Notes: a model not told the origin generated them from the sequence alone. DNA of 17,100 nucleotides from Sulfurimonas sp. (GCA_015487435.1 WFPU01000173.1:1-17100), one strand, 5' to 3'. Positions 6,266 to 15,293 are shown, counted from the first letter of the stretch. Translations and numbers: made by a program.

Positions 6266-7881
6266 TACTTTAATTGACAGCTAACCATGCTCTCAACTAA
6301 TACTCGCCCAACTTCTAGTTTTCCATCCACTACAACTGTAATATCTAAATCTTTTAGAGCTTCTTTTTCCTCGTGAGATACCACTTTTACAATAAGGTTT
6401 ATATTTTTTGTATGCTTTAAAACTGCTTCACAGATAGCACGTTTTTTATTTATATTATCAAGAGTAACTATTACAGCAGCGGCCTCTTGCACATTTAAAG
6501 CCTCTAAAATTGGAAGTTTTGACATATCCCCCAAATAAGCTTCTTTATCTTCATCCATTGCTTCTTTTACATGCTTAGGCGAGTTATCAATAACTAAATA
6601 AGAGGCATCAATATTATCAAGATATTTAGCAACAAATTTACCAACAATGCTGTATCCACAAACAACTACATGATTTTTTCTCCCTTTTGCTAAAGCTGTA
6701 TCTATATAGATGGTGTCATCTTTAACAAATGAATCAACAAAATTATTTATTTTTGATATAAAAAATGGCGTTACCATCATTGAAAAAATTACTATTAAAA
6801 TTAGTAATGATTCTAAATCTTTATCTAAAAGCCCACCAGAACTTGCAACTGCAAAAATTACAAATGAGAACTCTCCAACTTGAGAAAGGGCCAGTGCTGT
6901 TTTTAATGCAGTTGTATGTGGTGATGTAGATTTTACAACCATATATGTTATTAATGTTTTTAATGCGAGAACAAGAGCAAAAATACCAATGATAAGGAAT
7001 ATGTTATTTATAAAGTATAAAACATCAATCTTCATACCAACTACAATAAAAAATGTACCTAATAATATATTTTTAAATGGAGCTATATCATACTCTACCT
7101 TATGATGATATTTTGTTTCAGCTATGATCATACCAATAACAAATGCTCCAAGCGAATATGTAAATCCAAAAAATGAAGCGAGGACAGAAGCTCCCACTAC
7201 AATAAATAGTACAGAGCCCATAAAAAATTCATCAACATCTGAAGCAGCTGAGAAATGAAGTAACCATGATACTACTCTTCTACCAACTACAAACAATAAT
7301 CCAACAACAATAAAAGCACTTAACGCTGTATTTTGTACAATACTCCAAACTGATTCATCGCCACCACTAATCAAAAATCCTATCAAAATCAAAATAGGAA
7401 TAACAGCGATATCTTGAAATATCAATATACCTGTAGAGCGCTGTCCATAAGGTGTATAAATCTCTTTTGAAGATTTCAAATAACTAAGCACTACTGCTGT
7501 TGAAGAGAGTGCAAATGCTGTTGAGATAATAAGAGAGCTAATAAAATCTAAATTAAATAGATAAAAACAAATTATTATAAACACGATAGCAGTAAGTGTT
7601 GCTTGCATAAAACCATTGCCAAAAATTTCTGCTTTCATACTGTTCATCTTGCCTAACGATATCTCTAACCCAATGGTAAACATTAAAAATACTATCCCAA
7701 ATTCGGCAATATGTTCTAGTGTAACTCTATGGTCTGCATCCCTTAAGTCAAATGTATAAACTAAAATTAGACCGGTTAAAAGATAACCAATAATTTGTGA
7801 AACACCTATGCGTTTTAAAAAGATATTAAGCAATGTTGATATTCCTAATGCTACTACTATTACAAATAGGGCTTCATCCAT
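6262..7881 (-). CDS. Kef-type monovalent cation/proton antiporter (CPA2) with TrkA-N domain
   Basis: A 539-residue inner-membrane transporter that likely exchanges K+ or Na+ for H+. Residues 1-380 hold about twelve hydrophobic segments of the CPA2 exchanger fold, with the signature FQDIAVIP at 155-162. A cytoplasmic Rossmann-like TrkA-N (RCK) domain follows from about 403, opening with VVVCGYSIVG; its glycine pattern is looser than GxGxxG, so nucleotide binding is uncertain. No TrkA-C domain is apparent before the end. TAGGAAA precedes the ATG and a TATAAT box sits 30 bp upstream. It is a single-gene unit divergent from pyrG. Ion specificity and gating cannot be read from sequence; relatives include KefB/KefC and NapA-like exchangers. 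Confidence 0.88.
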   Translation of the reverse strand: MDEALFVIVVALGISTLLNIFLKRIGVSQIIGYLLTGLILVYTFDLRDADHRVTLEHIAEFGIVFLMFTIGLEISLGKMNSMKAEIFGNGFMQATLTAIVFIIICFYLFNLDFISSLIISTAFALSSTAVVLSYLKSSKEIYTPYGQRSTGILIFQDIAVIPILILIGFLISGGDESVWSIVQNTALSAFIVVGLLFVVGRRVVSWLLHFSAASDVDEFFMGSVLFIVVGASVLASFFGFTYSLGAFVIGMIIAETKYHHKVEYDIAPFKNILLGTFFIVVGMKIDVLYFINNIFLIIGIFALVLALKTLITYMVVKSTSPHTTALKTALALSQVGEFSFVIFAVASSGGLLDKDLESLLILIVIFSMMVTPFFISKINNFVDSFVKDDTIYIDTALAKGRKNHVVVCGYSIVGKFVAKYLDNIDASYLVIDNSPKHVKEAMDEDKEAYLGDMSKLPILEALNVQEAAAVIVTLDNINKKRAICEAVLKHTKNINLIVKVVSHEEKEALKDLDITVVVDGKLEVGRVLVESMVSCQLKY

Positions 7882-7910
7882 TCTATTTCCTAAATTATTT
7901 TATTTTGATA

Positions 7911-7916
7911 ATTATA
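7911..7916 (-). promoter_or_regulatory. -10 box of the antiporter gene
   Basis: TATAAT on the minus strand, preceded by CAGC, 30 bp upstream of the antiporter ATG. It lies only 26 bp from the divergent pyrG -10 box, so the two promoters share upstream DNA. Confidence 0.55.
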
Positions 7917-7942
7917 GCTGAATATTTTAAGTGGATTTGTTA

Positions 7943-7948
7943 TATAAT
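7943..7948 (+). promoter_or_regulatory. -10 box of pyrG
   Basis: TATAAT preceded by TTGTTA, 32 bp before the pyrG ATG at 7981. A longer in-frame reading that starts at TTG 7948 would begin inside this box, which supports the later start. Confidence 0.5.
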
Positions 7949-7968
7949 TGCATAATTATTTTATATAT

Positions 7969-7972
7969 GGAG
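7969..7972 (+). promoter_or_regulatory. ribosome binding site deciding the pyrG start
   Basis: GGAG lies 8 nt before the ATG at 7981, where the product begins MTKYIFVTGG, the usual CTP synthase N-terminus. Confidence 0.65.
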
Positions 7973-7980
7973 TTTTTTGC

Positions 7981-9600
7981 ATGACTAAATACATTTTTGT
8001 TACTGGTGGGGTTTTAAGTTCCCTCGGGAAAGGTATTACAGCTGCTAGTGTTGGTACTCTTTTGAAACACTCTGGTAAAAAAATTGGTATGTTAAAAATA
8101 GATCCATATATTAATGTAGACCCAGGAACTATGTCACCACTAGAACACGGTGAAGTTTTTGTTACAAAAGATGGTGCTGAAACCGATCTAGATATCGGAA
8201 ACTACGAAAGATTTTTAGACTCCTCATATTTAAAATCTTCTAACTTTACAACGGGTCAAGTTTACTCTTCTGTTATTGAGAGGGAGAGAGTTGGTGGCTA
8301 TCTTGGTCAAACAATTCAAGTTATTCCCCATATTGTTGGAGAGATTGTTAATCGTATTAAACTTGCAGGAAAGGGTCATGATATCTTAGTTGTAGAGCTT
8401 GGTGGTACTGTTGGAGATATCGAAGGACTTCCATTTATGGAAGCTATTCGCCAAATGAAACATGATGATGAAGTTGCTGGAACATTTTTCATTCATGTTA
8501 CATTAATTCCATACATTAAAGCCGCAGGTGAACTTAAATCTAAACCTACACAACATTCGGTTCAAGAGCTTCGTCGTATTGGGATTACTCCACAAATGAT
8601 TATTGCAAGAAGTGAAAATACCCTTCCTAAAACTTTCAAGAAAAAACTTGCTATGAGCTGTGATGTTTCACAAGACTCTGTAATAGAAGCACTTGATGCA
8701 TCAACGATTTATGATATTCCTGTTACATTTTTAAGGCAAAATATCTTAAAACCTATTGCAAAAGAGCTTGAACTTGGAGAGCTAAATCCAGATATGGAAA
8801 AATGGGATACTTTAGTTAAAAAAATTGTTCAACCTAAAGAAAAAACAGTTGTTGGTTTTGTAGGAAAATATCTTGAGCTAAAAGAAGCATACAAATCTTT
8901 AACAGAGTCTCTTATTCACTGTGGAGCACATCTTGATACTAGAGTTGAAATCAACTGGGTTGATTCAGAAGAGATAGAAGAAAAGGGAGCAGAGGCTCTT
9001 TTAGCTGATTGTGATTCTGTTTTAGTTGCTGGTGGTTTTGGAAATCGTGGAGTTGAGGGTAAAATACTTGCAATTGAGTATGCTAGAGAAAATAAAGTTC
9101 CATATCTTGGAATCTGTCTAGGGATGCAACTCTCACTTGTAGAATATGCTAGAAATGTACTTAATTTAGAGGATGCTAACTCTATTGAGTTTGACGAAGA
9201 AACACCACATCCAATGATCTATCTTATTGACAACTTTTTAGACCAAAATGGGGAGACTCAGATTAGAACTCATAAATCACCAATGGGTGGAACTCTAAGA
9301 CTAGGAGAGTACCCTTGTGATACAAAAGAGGGCTCAATCTTAAGAGAAGCATATAATGGCAAAAAAACTATTTTTGAGAGACATCGTCATCGTTATGAAG
9401 CAAACCCTGCATATAGAGAACAATTAGAAAAAGCTGGTATGATAGTTACTGGTGAATCCAATGGCTTAATCGAAACTGTAGAGATAGCGGGACACCCATG
9501 GTTCTTAGGTGTTCAGTTCCACCCTGAATTTACTTCAAGGCTTCAAACTCCAAATCCATCTATTTTAGCTTTTGTAAAAGCAAGTTTGAGTGCTGAATAA
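7981..9600 (+). CDS. pyrG: CTP synthase (glutamine-hydrolysing)
   Basis: A 539-residue cytoplasmic enzyme that aminates UTP to CTP using glutamine and ATP. The N-terminal synthetase domain opens with FVTGGVLSSLGKGI and its P-loop; DPYINVDPGTMSP and ELGGTVGDIE follow. The C-terminal class I glutaminase domain has the nucleophile C379 in GICLGMQ, with H514 and E516 in FHPE completing the triad. The cysteine falls at the same number as recalled for E. coli PyrG, supporting the ATG at 7981 over the in-frame TTG at 7948. recJ overlaps the 3' end by 11 nt in another frame, so the genes are likely cotranscribed. Confidence 0.97.
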   Translation: MTKYIFVTGGVLSSLGKGITAASVGTLLKHSGKKIGMLKIDPYINVDPGTMSPLEHGEVFVTKDGAETDLDIGNYERFLDSSYLKSSNFTTGQVYSSVIERERVGGYLGQTIQVIPHIVGEIVNRIKLAGKGHDILVVELGGTVGDIEGLPFMEAIRQMKHDDEVAGTFFIHVTLIPYIKAAGELKSKPTQHSVQELRRIGITPQMIIARSENTLPKTFKKKLAMSCDVSQDSVIEALDASTIYDIPVTFLRQNILKPIAKELELGELNPDMEKWDTLVKKIVQPKEKTVVGFVGKYLELKEAYKSLTESLIHCGAHLDTRVEINWVDSEEIEEKGAEALLADCDSVLVAGGFGNRGVEGKILAIEYARENKVPYLGICLGMQLSLVEYARNVLNLEDANSIEFDEETPHPMIYLIDNFLDQNGETQIRTHKSPMGGTLRLGEYPCDTKEGSILREAYNGKKTIFERHRHRYEANPAYREQLEKAGMIVTGESNGLIETVEIAGHPWFLGVQFHPEFTSRLQTPNPSILAFVKASLSAE

Positions 9601-11188
9601 TAATATCCCAATTATAGACAAGTCAGCTCTTGTGGAGCTACTTTCTTTAAGATTTACAACTCAAGATAAAAAACTCTCTCATATTCCAAACCCTGCTCTA
9701 CTTCAAGATGGAGAAAAAGCTGCTAAAAAAATTGCACAAGCTATAAGGGAAAATAAAAAAATAGCCCTTGTTGGGGATTATGATGTAGATGGTGTTGCTT
9801 CAACTGCCATTATGATTGACTTTTTTAGGCAGATTCCATATCCTCTTGAAGCAATTATTCCAAATCGTTTTAAAGATGGGTATGGTGTTTCTCCAAGTGT
9901 ACTAGAGAAGATTGATACAGATTTAATTATCACTGTTGATAATGGTATCTCTGCTATAGAAGCTGCACAAATTTGTAAAAAAAGGGGTATTGAGTTAATC
10001 ATCACTGATCACCATACTCCATCTGAAGTATTACCAGAAGCTTACGCAATAGTTGATCCTAAACTTCCTACATGTAAATATCCTTTTAGTGAGATTTGTG
10101 GTGCCCAAGTTGCATGGTTGCTTTTAGGACTTGTGAAAAAAGAATTAAATCTAAATATAGATATGCGCGCTTTTTTAGATATGTTGAGCATTGCGATAAT
10201 CGCAGATATCATGCCACTAATCGACATCAATCGAACACTTGTAAAAGAGGGTTTAAAAATTTTACTGACCTCAACTCGACCAAGTTCTATAATAATTCGT
10301 GATTTTATCAATAACTCATCCATTAGCAGTGAAGATATAGCATTTCAAATAGCTCCACGGATAAATGCAGCAGGTAGGCTTGAGGATGCTCATATAGCTT
10401 TAGAATTTTTTACTGCTACTGATATTAACAAAGCATATAAACAATTTGAACTGCTAGGTAAATTAAATGATTTACGAAAAGAGACTGAGGCACAAACGAC
10501 TAAAGATGCGATTGAATACGTAAACTCTACAAATCATCAAAAGGTTATAGTAGCATGCGGAGAAAATTGGCATGAGGGTGTTGTTGGAATTGTTGCAGCA
10601 AGACTCGTTGATAAGTTTGGTTTACCAAGTATAGTACTAAGCATTGAAAACGGTATAGCAAAAGGGAGTGGAAGGAGTGTTGGGGATGTGAACATTTATA
10701 AACTCATCAAAGAAAATGAACACTTGTTAACTAAATTTGGTGGACACAAGATGGCAGCTGGTCTTGGACTTGAACAAAAAGATATAGAGTTGTTTTCAGA
10801 TGCTATAAATCAAAGTGCTATGAAAATATGTGATAAAAACTTTATCCCCAAAGATGATGTTATGGGTATCTTAGAGACATCTTCAATTGATTTAGAACTG
10901 CTAAATATCTTTGATAGTTTTGAACCATTTGGTGAGGCAAACCCGCGTCCAACATTTTTAATAAAAGATGCAGAGATAATTGAAGTAAAAACTTTTGGAA
11001 AAGAAAAAAATCACTCTAAAATTATTATTAGACAAAATCAACATGAGACAAAGACATTAGAGCTTATACTTTTTAAACAGGTTTTAGAAATTCCTAAAAA
11101 TAGAAAACTGACATGTAGCTACAGCGTTAATAAAAATGAGTGGAATAATCTAATAAATATTCAACTTTTAATTAATAAATTGTATTAA
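9590..11188 (+). CDS. recJ: single-stranded-DNA-specific exonuclease RecJ
   Basis: This 532-residue DHH-family exonuclease degrades single-stranded DNA 5' to 3' in recombination and mismatch repair. Metal-binding motifs are DYDVDG (63-68), DNGIS (117-121) and DHH (140-142). APRINAAGR (255-263), WHEGVVGIVAAR (327-338), SGR (360-362) and GGHKMAAG (384-391) mark the later core and DHHA1 domain. The last 100 residues fit the OB-like region. The start is a GTG right after an in-frame TGA, overlapping pyrG by 11 nt; no strong ribosome site is visible, so coupling to pyrG is likely. The length is somewhat short of the E. coli enzyme but all motifs are present. Confidence 0.95.
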   Translation: MLNNNIPIIDKSALVELLSLRFTTQDKKLSHIPNPALLQDGEKAAKKIAQAIRENKKIALVGDYDVDGVASTAIMIDFFRQIPYPLEAIIPNRFKDGYGVSPSVLEKIDTDLIITVDNGISAIEAAQICKKRGIELIITDHHTPSEVLPEAYAIVDPKLPTCKYPFSEICGAQVAWLLLGLVKKELNLNIDMRAFLDMLSIAIIADIMPLIDINRTLVKEGLKILLTSTRPSSIIIRDFINNSSISSEDIAFQIAPRINAAGRLEDAHIALEFFTATDINKAYKQFELLGKLNDLRKETEAQTTKDAIEYVNSTNHQKVIVACGENWHEGVVGIVAARLVDKFGLPSIVLSIENGIAKGSGRSVGDVNIYKLIKENEHLLTKFGGHKMAAGLGLEQKDIELFSDAINQSAMKICDKNFIPKDDVMGILETSSIDLELLNIFDSFEPFGEANPRPTFLIKDAEIIEVKTFGKEKNHSKIIIRQNQHETKTLELILFKQVLEIPKNRKLTCSYSVNKNEWNNLINIQLLINKLY

Positions 11189-11214
11189 TTGGCTCAAATT
11201 TATCTTTTTTTTCT

Positions 11215-11220
11215 TATAAT
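11215..11220 (+). promoter_or_regulatory. -10 box of the propeller-solenoid gene
   Basis: A perfect TATAAT preceded by a nine-base pyrimidine-rich T run, 27 bp before the ATG at 11248. It shows the gene can be transcribed apart from recJ. GGAG at 11239-11242, 5 nt before that ATG, is the ribosome site. Confidence 0.55.
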
Positions 11221-11247
11221 ATCTCATAATAATGTTACGGAGTGCAA

Positions 11248-13383
11248 ATGCCTGAAATTTTAGATTGTGTCAAAGCTAGATCATTTGTCACATCACTTAA
11301 AGTTCTTCGAGATGGAAGAATCGCATTTGCAACAAAACTTCATGGCGCTAAAATATGTTCTGCTGAAGAGTGTAGCATAAAATTAAACTTCGCAAACGTT
11401 CGATTAAACTCATCTACCACTGCTATCTGTTTTGATAACAGTGGCCAACTCCTTGCTTTTGCAAATGACAAAATCATCTACATTGTTCATCTTGGATCAA
11501 AAAATATACTTAAAACTATTAACACAGATGGAGAATCGATACAACTTCTTATATTTGATGACAATTCTCAATATCTAATCGCTGGAAGCAAAAACGGCAG
11601 GGTGCTTCAATACAGATTCAATAGCGGTTCCTTACTCGCACGATTATGTTCTTTTCCACATGAAGTAGCAGATAGAGCAAAAATAAGACAAAATTTTGTA
11701 AGTGCATTTGCTATGCATGAAAATAAACTTGCCGCTAGTGGCTTTGGTGGGACAATAGTAGTTATTGACATATTTTCTCGTGCAAATAAAATAGCTCTTA
11801 ACAATGGTCGTTCTCGTACAAATGCACTTTGTTTTTTAGATAATGACACATTAATCAGTGGTAATTTTGATGGCGTGGTTAAAATATTTTCTATAAAAAA
11901 TAAAAAAATATTAAAAGAGATTATTACCCCATTAAACAGAATAAGACAGATAGTTATAATGCCAAATTCTAACTTTATTATGCTTTGCTCAAACACAAAC
12001 TATATCACCATAATAGATATAAAAAACTATAAAATTACCCATAACAACTATGTGGAATTTAAAAATATAGTGACTAGGATAGCTACTTTAGATGATGAGA
12101 CTATTATTGCTACATTAAAAGATGGCACAATTAAAAAAGTAAGATTACCAAGCATTAGCAAGCTTAAATCTTTTATAGTTCATAACTCTTTAGATAAAGC
12201 ATTTGAATTGGCAGAACGCGAACCTATGCTTCAAGATACAGCTGAACACTTAAAATTAATATCACTATATAATAAGATATATAATGAAGCTACACAGGCA
12301 TTAATAAACCAAAATATAACACTTGCTACTGAGCTTACAAGCATGTTTAAAAACATCCCATCTAAGCAAAAAGAGATAAGTTCTTTATTTATCGCTTTTA
12401 AAAATTATAACCGGTTCAAAGTGCTTTATTTAGAAAAAAAGATTGTTTTGAGCTATGCGATGTGTGTAAAATTTCCTGAGCTTAAAAACACTCCCATATA
12501 TAAAAATATGGAAAAAAATTGGATAGATGCGTTTAAAAATGCTCAGAGACAACTTCTTTTAGGGCAAAACCAAAATGCGAAGGCTCTTTTAAGTGGATAT
12601 ATTCATGTAACATCCAAAAAAGATATGATTGAGCTTATCTTAAAACAAAACAAAGAATTTATCCAATTTATTATAGCTGCCAATAAAAAAGATTATATTA
12701 AAGCTTTTATACTTGCTTCAAGAAATAAAATCTTACAACAAATTCCAAGTTATGACACAATAAACAAAGAGCTTGATATTCAGATTTTAAATATTGACAA
12801 ACTTATCAACAAAGGAGATATAAAATTTGCTAGAGCTGCTCTTGATAAAATTAATGATATACTACATCTAAAACGCCAAATAAATATTCTTTATAAAAAG
12901 TGTAATCATTTTGAGGAGTTACAAGCTCACTATGAACAAGACAATTTTAAAGAGTGTTATGAATCACTAGATAAACATCCCTTACTTTACGATACTGAAC
13001 TTGGTATCTTACTAAATAAATACTGGAATGATATAGCAAAAAAATGTGAAATTTCTGCACTAAAAGGCAATGTGAAAGAGATAAAAAATATATTGGGTGA
13101 ATTGATTAAATTAGAAAAAAGACGCGATAAGATTGGAGATTTTCTTCGTCTAGCTTTTCATGTTAAGATTAAAGCATATATTCTGAAAAAAACATACACT
13201 AAAGCTGAAAAAACTATCTATTTTTATATAGATACGTTTGGATTAGATCAAGAGATAAATAGTTTAAGTAAAAAATATGAAGTAAAATCAAAATCAAAAC
13301 TAGCTATCACTCAAGAATTCGGGACCAATAGAGTTATGCGTGGTAGTTGGATTAACTCCGATCTAATTGACAATAGCAATTAG
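11248..13383 (+). CDS. WD40-like beta-propeller plus alpha-solenoid protein, function unknown
   Basis: I do not recognise a named gene. The 711-residue product has no signal peptide or membrane segment, so is probably cytoplasmic. Residues about 10-301 read as seven WD40-like blades of roughly 30-45 residues, with strand patterns such as ICFDNSGQLLAFANDKIIYI, LIAGSKNGRVLQYRFNSG, LISGNFDGVVKIFSI and IIATLKDGTIKKVRL. Residues about 305-690 are almost wholly helical and rich in Lys, Leu, Ile and Asn, in repeated helix pairs resembling TPR or other solenoids. The start is the ATG at 11248, served by GGAG at 11239-11242; an in-frame GTG at 11242 overlaps that site. The last 21 nt overlap fliI, which converges. 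Such architecture suggests a scaffold or assembly platform. A link to flagella is only a guess from the neighbour. Confidence 0.72.
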   Translation: MPEILDCVKARSFVTSLKVLRDGRIAFATKLHGAKICSAEECSIKLNFANVRLNSSTTAICFDNSGQLLAFANDKIIYIVHLGSKNILKTINTDGESIQLLIFDDNSQYLIAGSKNGRVLQYRFNSGSLLARLCSFPHEVADRAKIRQNFVSAFAMHENKLAASGFGGTIVVIDIFSRANKIALNNGRSRTNALCFLDNDTLISGNFDGVVKIFSIKNKKILKEIITPLNRIRQIVIMPNSNFIMLCSNTNYITIIDIKNYKITHNNYVEFKNIVTRIATLDDETIIATLKDGTIKKVRLPSISKLKSFIVHNSLDKAFELAEREPMLQDTAEHLKLISLYNKIYNEATQALINQNITLATELTSMFKNIPSKQKEISSLFIAFKNYNRFKVLYLEKKIVLSYAMCVKFPELKNTPIYKNMEKNWIDAFKNAQRQLLLGQNQNAKALLSGYIHVTSKKDMIELILKQNKEFIQFIIAANKKDYIKAFILASRNKILQQIPSYDTINKELDIQILNIDKLINKGDIKFARAALDKINDILHLKRQINILYKKCNHFEELQAHYEQDNFKECYESLDKHPLLYDTELGILLNKYWNDIAKKCEISALKGNVKEIKNILGELIKLEKRRDKIGDFLRLAFHVKIKAYILKKTYTKAEKTIYFYIDTFGLDQEINSLSKKYEVKSKSKLAITQEFGTNRVMRGSWINSDLIDNSN

Positions 13384-14667
13384 TGAGTTTATAGTCTCTT
13401 CAAAATTTGTTTGTTCATCTGATTTTTGTTTTAAAAATGATTCCATAATATCTTTTTTATCAATAGCCTCATCAAGTTCTGCATCGCTTCCTTTTACATA
13501 AGCCCCAATCCTAATTAACATCTCATTTTCTTTTAAAAGTGTATACATCCTTCTAAACTTCATAACTGCTTCTAGATGTTCATCTGTCGTAATATCACTC
13601 ATAACCCTAGAAGCAGAGTTTAAGATGTGGATAGGTGGATATATACCAAAGTCTGTAAGTTCGCGTGAGAGCACTATATGTCCATCTAAAATAGATCGAG
13701 ATTGATCAGCTATTGGATCACTCATATCATCACCCTCTATTAAAACTGTAAAAAATGCAGTTATAGAGCCTTTACCCTCCTCTTTTCCTGCACGTTCCAT
13801 CAGTTGTGGCAAAAGAGTTAACGAAGATGGTGGGTAACCTTTTGAAGTTGGTGGCTCTCCCAAAGCAAGCCCAATCTCACGCTGAGCCATTGCAAACCTA
13901 GTAACTGAATCCATTATAAAAAGAACATCTTGCCCTTGATCTTTAAAATGTTCAGCTACACTCATAGCAGCAAATGCACCATACTTTCTCATAAGTGGAG
14001 AATCATCAGATGTTGCAACAATAATAACTGTATTCCTCAAATCTCCACCAAGATTTTTTTCTATAAATTCTGGAACCTCTCGACCACGCTCACCTATTAG
14101 GGCTACTACTTTTATCGGAGTATTTGCACCACGGACAATCATCCCCATTAGAGTTGATTTACCAACTCCGCTTCCAGCAAATATACCTAATTTTTGCCCT
14201 TTTCCACATGTTAAAAGTCCATCTATACTTTTAACTCCAACACTAAAAACTTCATCAATCATCCCACGCTTCATTGCAGCTATTGGAGATTTTATAATTG
14301 GAGCTAATTTTGTGTGACTAATAGTACCCTTTCCATCAATTGGACGCATAAATGGGTCTACTACGCGACCAATCAGTTCATCTCCAACAGGGATATTTAA
14401 TCCATTTGAATCTAAATAAACTTTATCTTTTGCGCGAAATCCCTCTACAAAACTAAATGGTGTTATAAAAAAAGTTTTGCCATCTATCTCTGTTACCATG
14501 CCTGTTGTTTTTTGATTTGTTGAGTTTGAGACAATTTTTACCATATCTCCAATACTTACATTTAAGCCAGTAGCAGTAATAACTGTTGCATTTATTTTTA
14601 CAACCTCGCCAAAATGTGTAGTATGTTTAACAGATGAGATTTTATTTTTTAATGAGGCAAATGGCAT
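13363..14667 (-). CDS. fliI: flagellar type III export ATPase FliI
   Basis: A 434-residue cytoplasmic ATPase of the flagellar export gate, related to F1-beta. Walker A AGSGVGKS is at 164-171, GERGRE at 192-197 carries the likely catalytic glutamate E193, and Walker B VLFIMD is at 248-253. The DPIADQSRSILDGHIVLSR segment (317-335) is typical of the family. The N-terminal region fits the FliH/export-substrate side of FliI. It lies 7 nt downstream of folE on the same strand and is probably cotranscribed with it; no other flagellar gene is in the window. The 3' end overlaps the convergent propeller gene by 21 nt. A non-flagellar type III ATPase is less likely because no secretion genes accompany it. 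Confidence 0.93.
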   Translation of the reverse strand: MPFASLKNKISSVKHTTHFGEVVKINATVITATGLNVSIGDMVKIVSNSTNQKTTGMVTEIDGKTFFITPFSFVEGFRAKDKVYLDSNGLNIPVGDELIGRVVDPFMRPIDGKGTISHTKLAPIIKSPIAAMKRGMIDEVFSVGVKSIDGLLTCGKGQKLGIFAGSGVGKSTLMGMIVRGANTPIKVVALIGERGREVPEFIEKNLGGDLRNTVIIVATSDDSPLMRKYGAFAAMSVAEHFKDQGQDVLFIMDSVTRFAMAQREIGLALGEPPTSKGYPPSSLTLLPQLMERAGKEEGKGSITAFFTVLIEGDDMSDPIADQSRSILDGHIVLSRELTDFGIYPPIHILNSASRVMSDITTDEHLEAVMKFRRMYTLLKENEMLIRIGAYVKGSDAELDEAIDKKDIMESFLKQKSDEQTNFEETINSLIAIVN

Positions 14668-14674
14668 ATGTGGT

Positions 14675-15259
14675 TTAGTATCTCGTTCCAGTTGGAGAAT
14701 TTATAAGTGAGAAGAATTCAGCTCTTGTTTTTTGATCTTTTTTAAATAATCCACGAAGTGCGCTAGAAGTGGTAGTTGAGTTAATTTTTTCAACTCCCCG
14801 CATCTCCATACACATATGACGAGCTTGAACTACAACAGCTACACCTTTTGGCTCTATGGTATCCATAATAGCGTCTGCAATTTGTTCTGTTAATTGCTCT
14901 TGAATTTGCATACGACGAGCAAATACATTTACAACGCGTGGAATTTTTGAAAGCCCAACTACTTTCCCATCAGGGATATAAGCTACATGAACACGACCAA
15001 TGATTGGTAAAAGATGATGCTCACAAGTTGAATAAAACTCTATATCTTTTAAAAGCACCATCTCATCATTTGAACTTGTAAAAAGTGCATCTTTAAGTAT
15101 CTCTTTTGGATCTTCTTTATAGCCGCCAAATATAAATTCATATGCTTTTTTAACACGCTCAGGAGTTTTTAAAAGCCCCTCACGCTCTGGATTTTCGCCA
15201 ACATGAACCATCATACTTCTTACAGCATCTTCAAATTTTATATCTTTTGAATCAGACAA
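14675..15259 (-). CDS. folE: GTP cyclohydrolase I (zinc-type)
   Basis: This 194-residue enzyme turns GTP into dihydroneopterin triphosphate, the first step of folate (and some queuosine) synthesis. Zinc ligands are visible as C79 and H82 in STCEHHLLP, and C150 in ARHMCMEMRG. FYSTCEHHLLPIIGRVHVAY and GLSKIPRVV are family hallmarks. The start is TTG at 15259: AAAGG (15267-15271 on the minus strand) sits 7 nt upstream, and the next ATG is inside the first conserved helix. A TATAAT box lies about 29 bp upstream. fliI follows after 7 nt, an unusual pairing of folate and flagellar genes. Confidence 0.95.
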   Translation of the reverse strand: MSDSKDIKFEDAVRSMMVHVGENPEREGLLKTPERVKKAYEFIFGGYKEDPKEILKDALFTSSNDEMVLLKDIEFYSTCEHHLLPIIGRVHVAYIPDGKVVGLSKIPRVVNVFARRMQIQEQLTEQIADAIMDTIEPKGVAVVVQARHMCMEMRGVEKINSTTTSSALRGLFKKDQKTRAEFFSLINSPTGTRY

Positions 15260-15266
15260 GACTTAG

Positions 15267-15271
15267 CCTTT
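15267..15271 (-). promoter_or_regulatory. ribosome binding site supporting TTG start of folE
   Basis: AAAGG on the minus strand, 7 nt upstream of the TTG. It is the evidence for a non-ATG start here. Confidence 0.55.
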
Positions 15272-15287
15272 GTTTATTGATAGAGAA

Positions 15288-15293
15288 ATTATA
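15288..15293 (-). promoter_or_regulatory. -10 box of folE-fliI
   Basis: TATAAT on the minus strand within TTGTATAATTTC, giving an extended -10. The predicted leader is about 20 nt. Confidence 0.55.

Noticed and set aside
7948..7980. Eleven-residue N-terminal extension of CTP synthase from an upstream TTG
   Set aside because: It would start inside the -10 box, and the ATG at 7981 has GGAG at proper distance, the normal N-terminus and conserved residue numbering.
10042..10323. Open frames on both strands within recJ
   Set aside because: They are shadows of the recJ frame, whose catalytic motifs are continuous through this region.
11170..11190. Perfect 8-bp inverted repeat (AATTAATA / TATTAATT, 5-nt loop) across the recJ stop codon as a terminator
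   Set aside because: The stem is all A/T and the T-run begins about 14 nt later, too weak and too far for an intrinsic terminator; chance is likely in this AT-rich DNA.
11242..11247. GTG start two codons before the propeller gene's ATG
   Set aside because: The GTG overlaps the GGAG ribosome site that serves the ATG at 11248.
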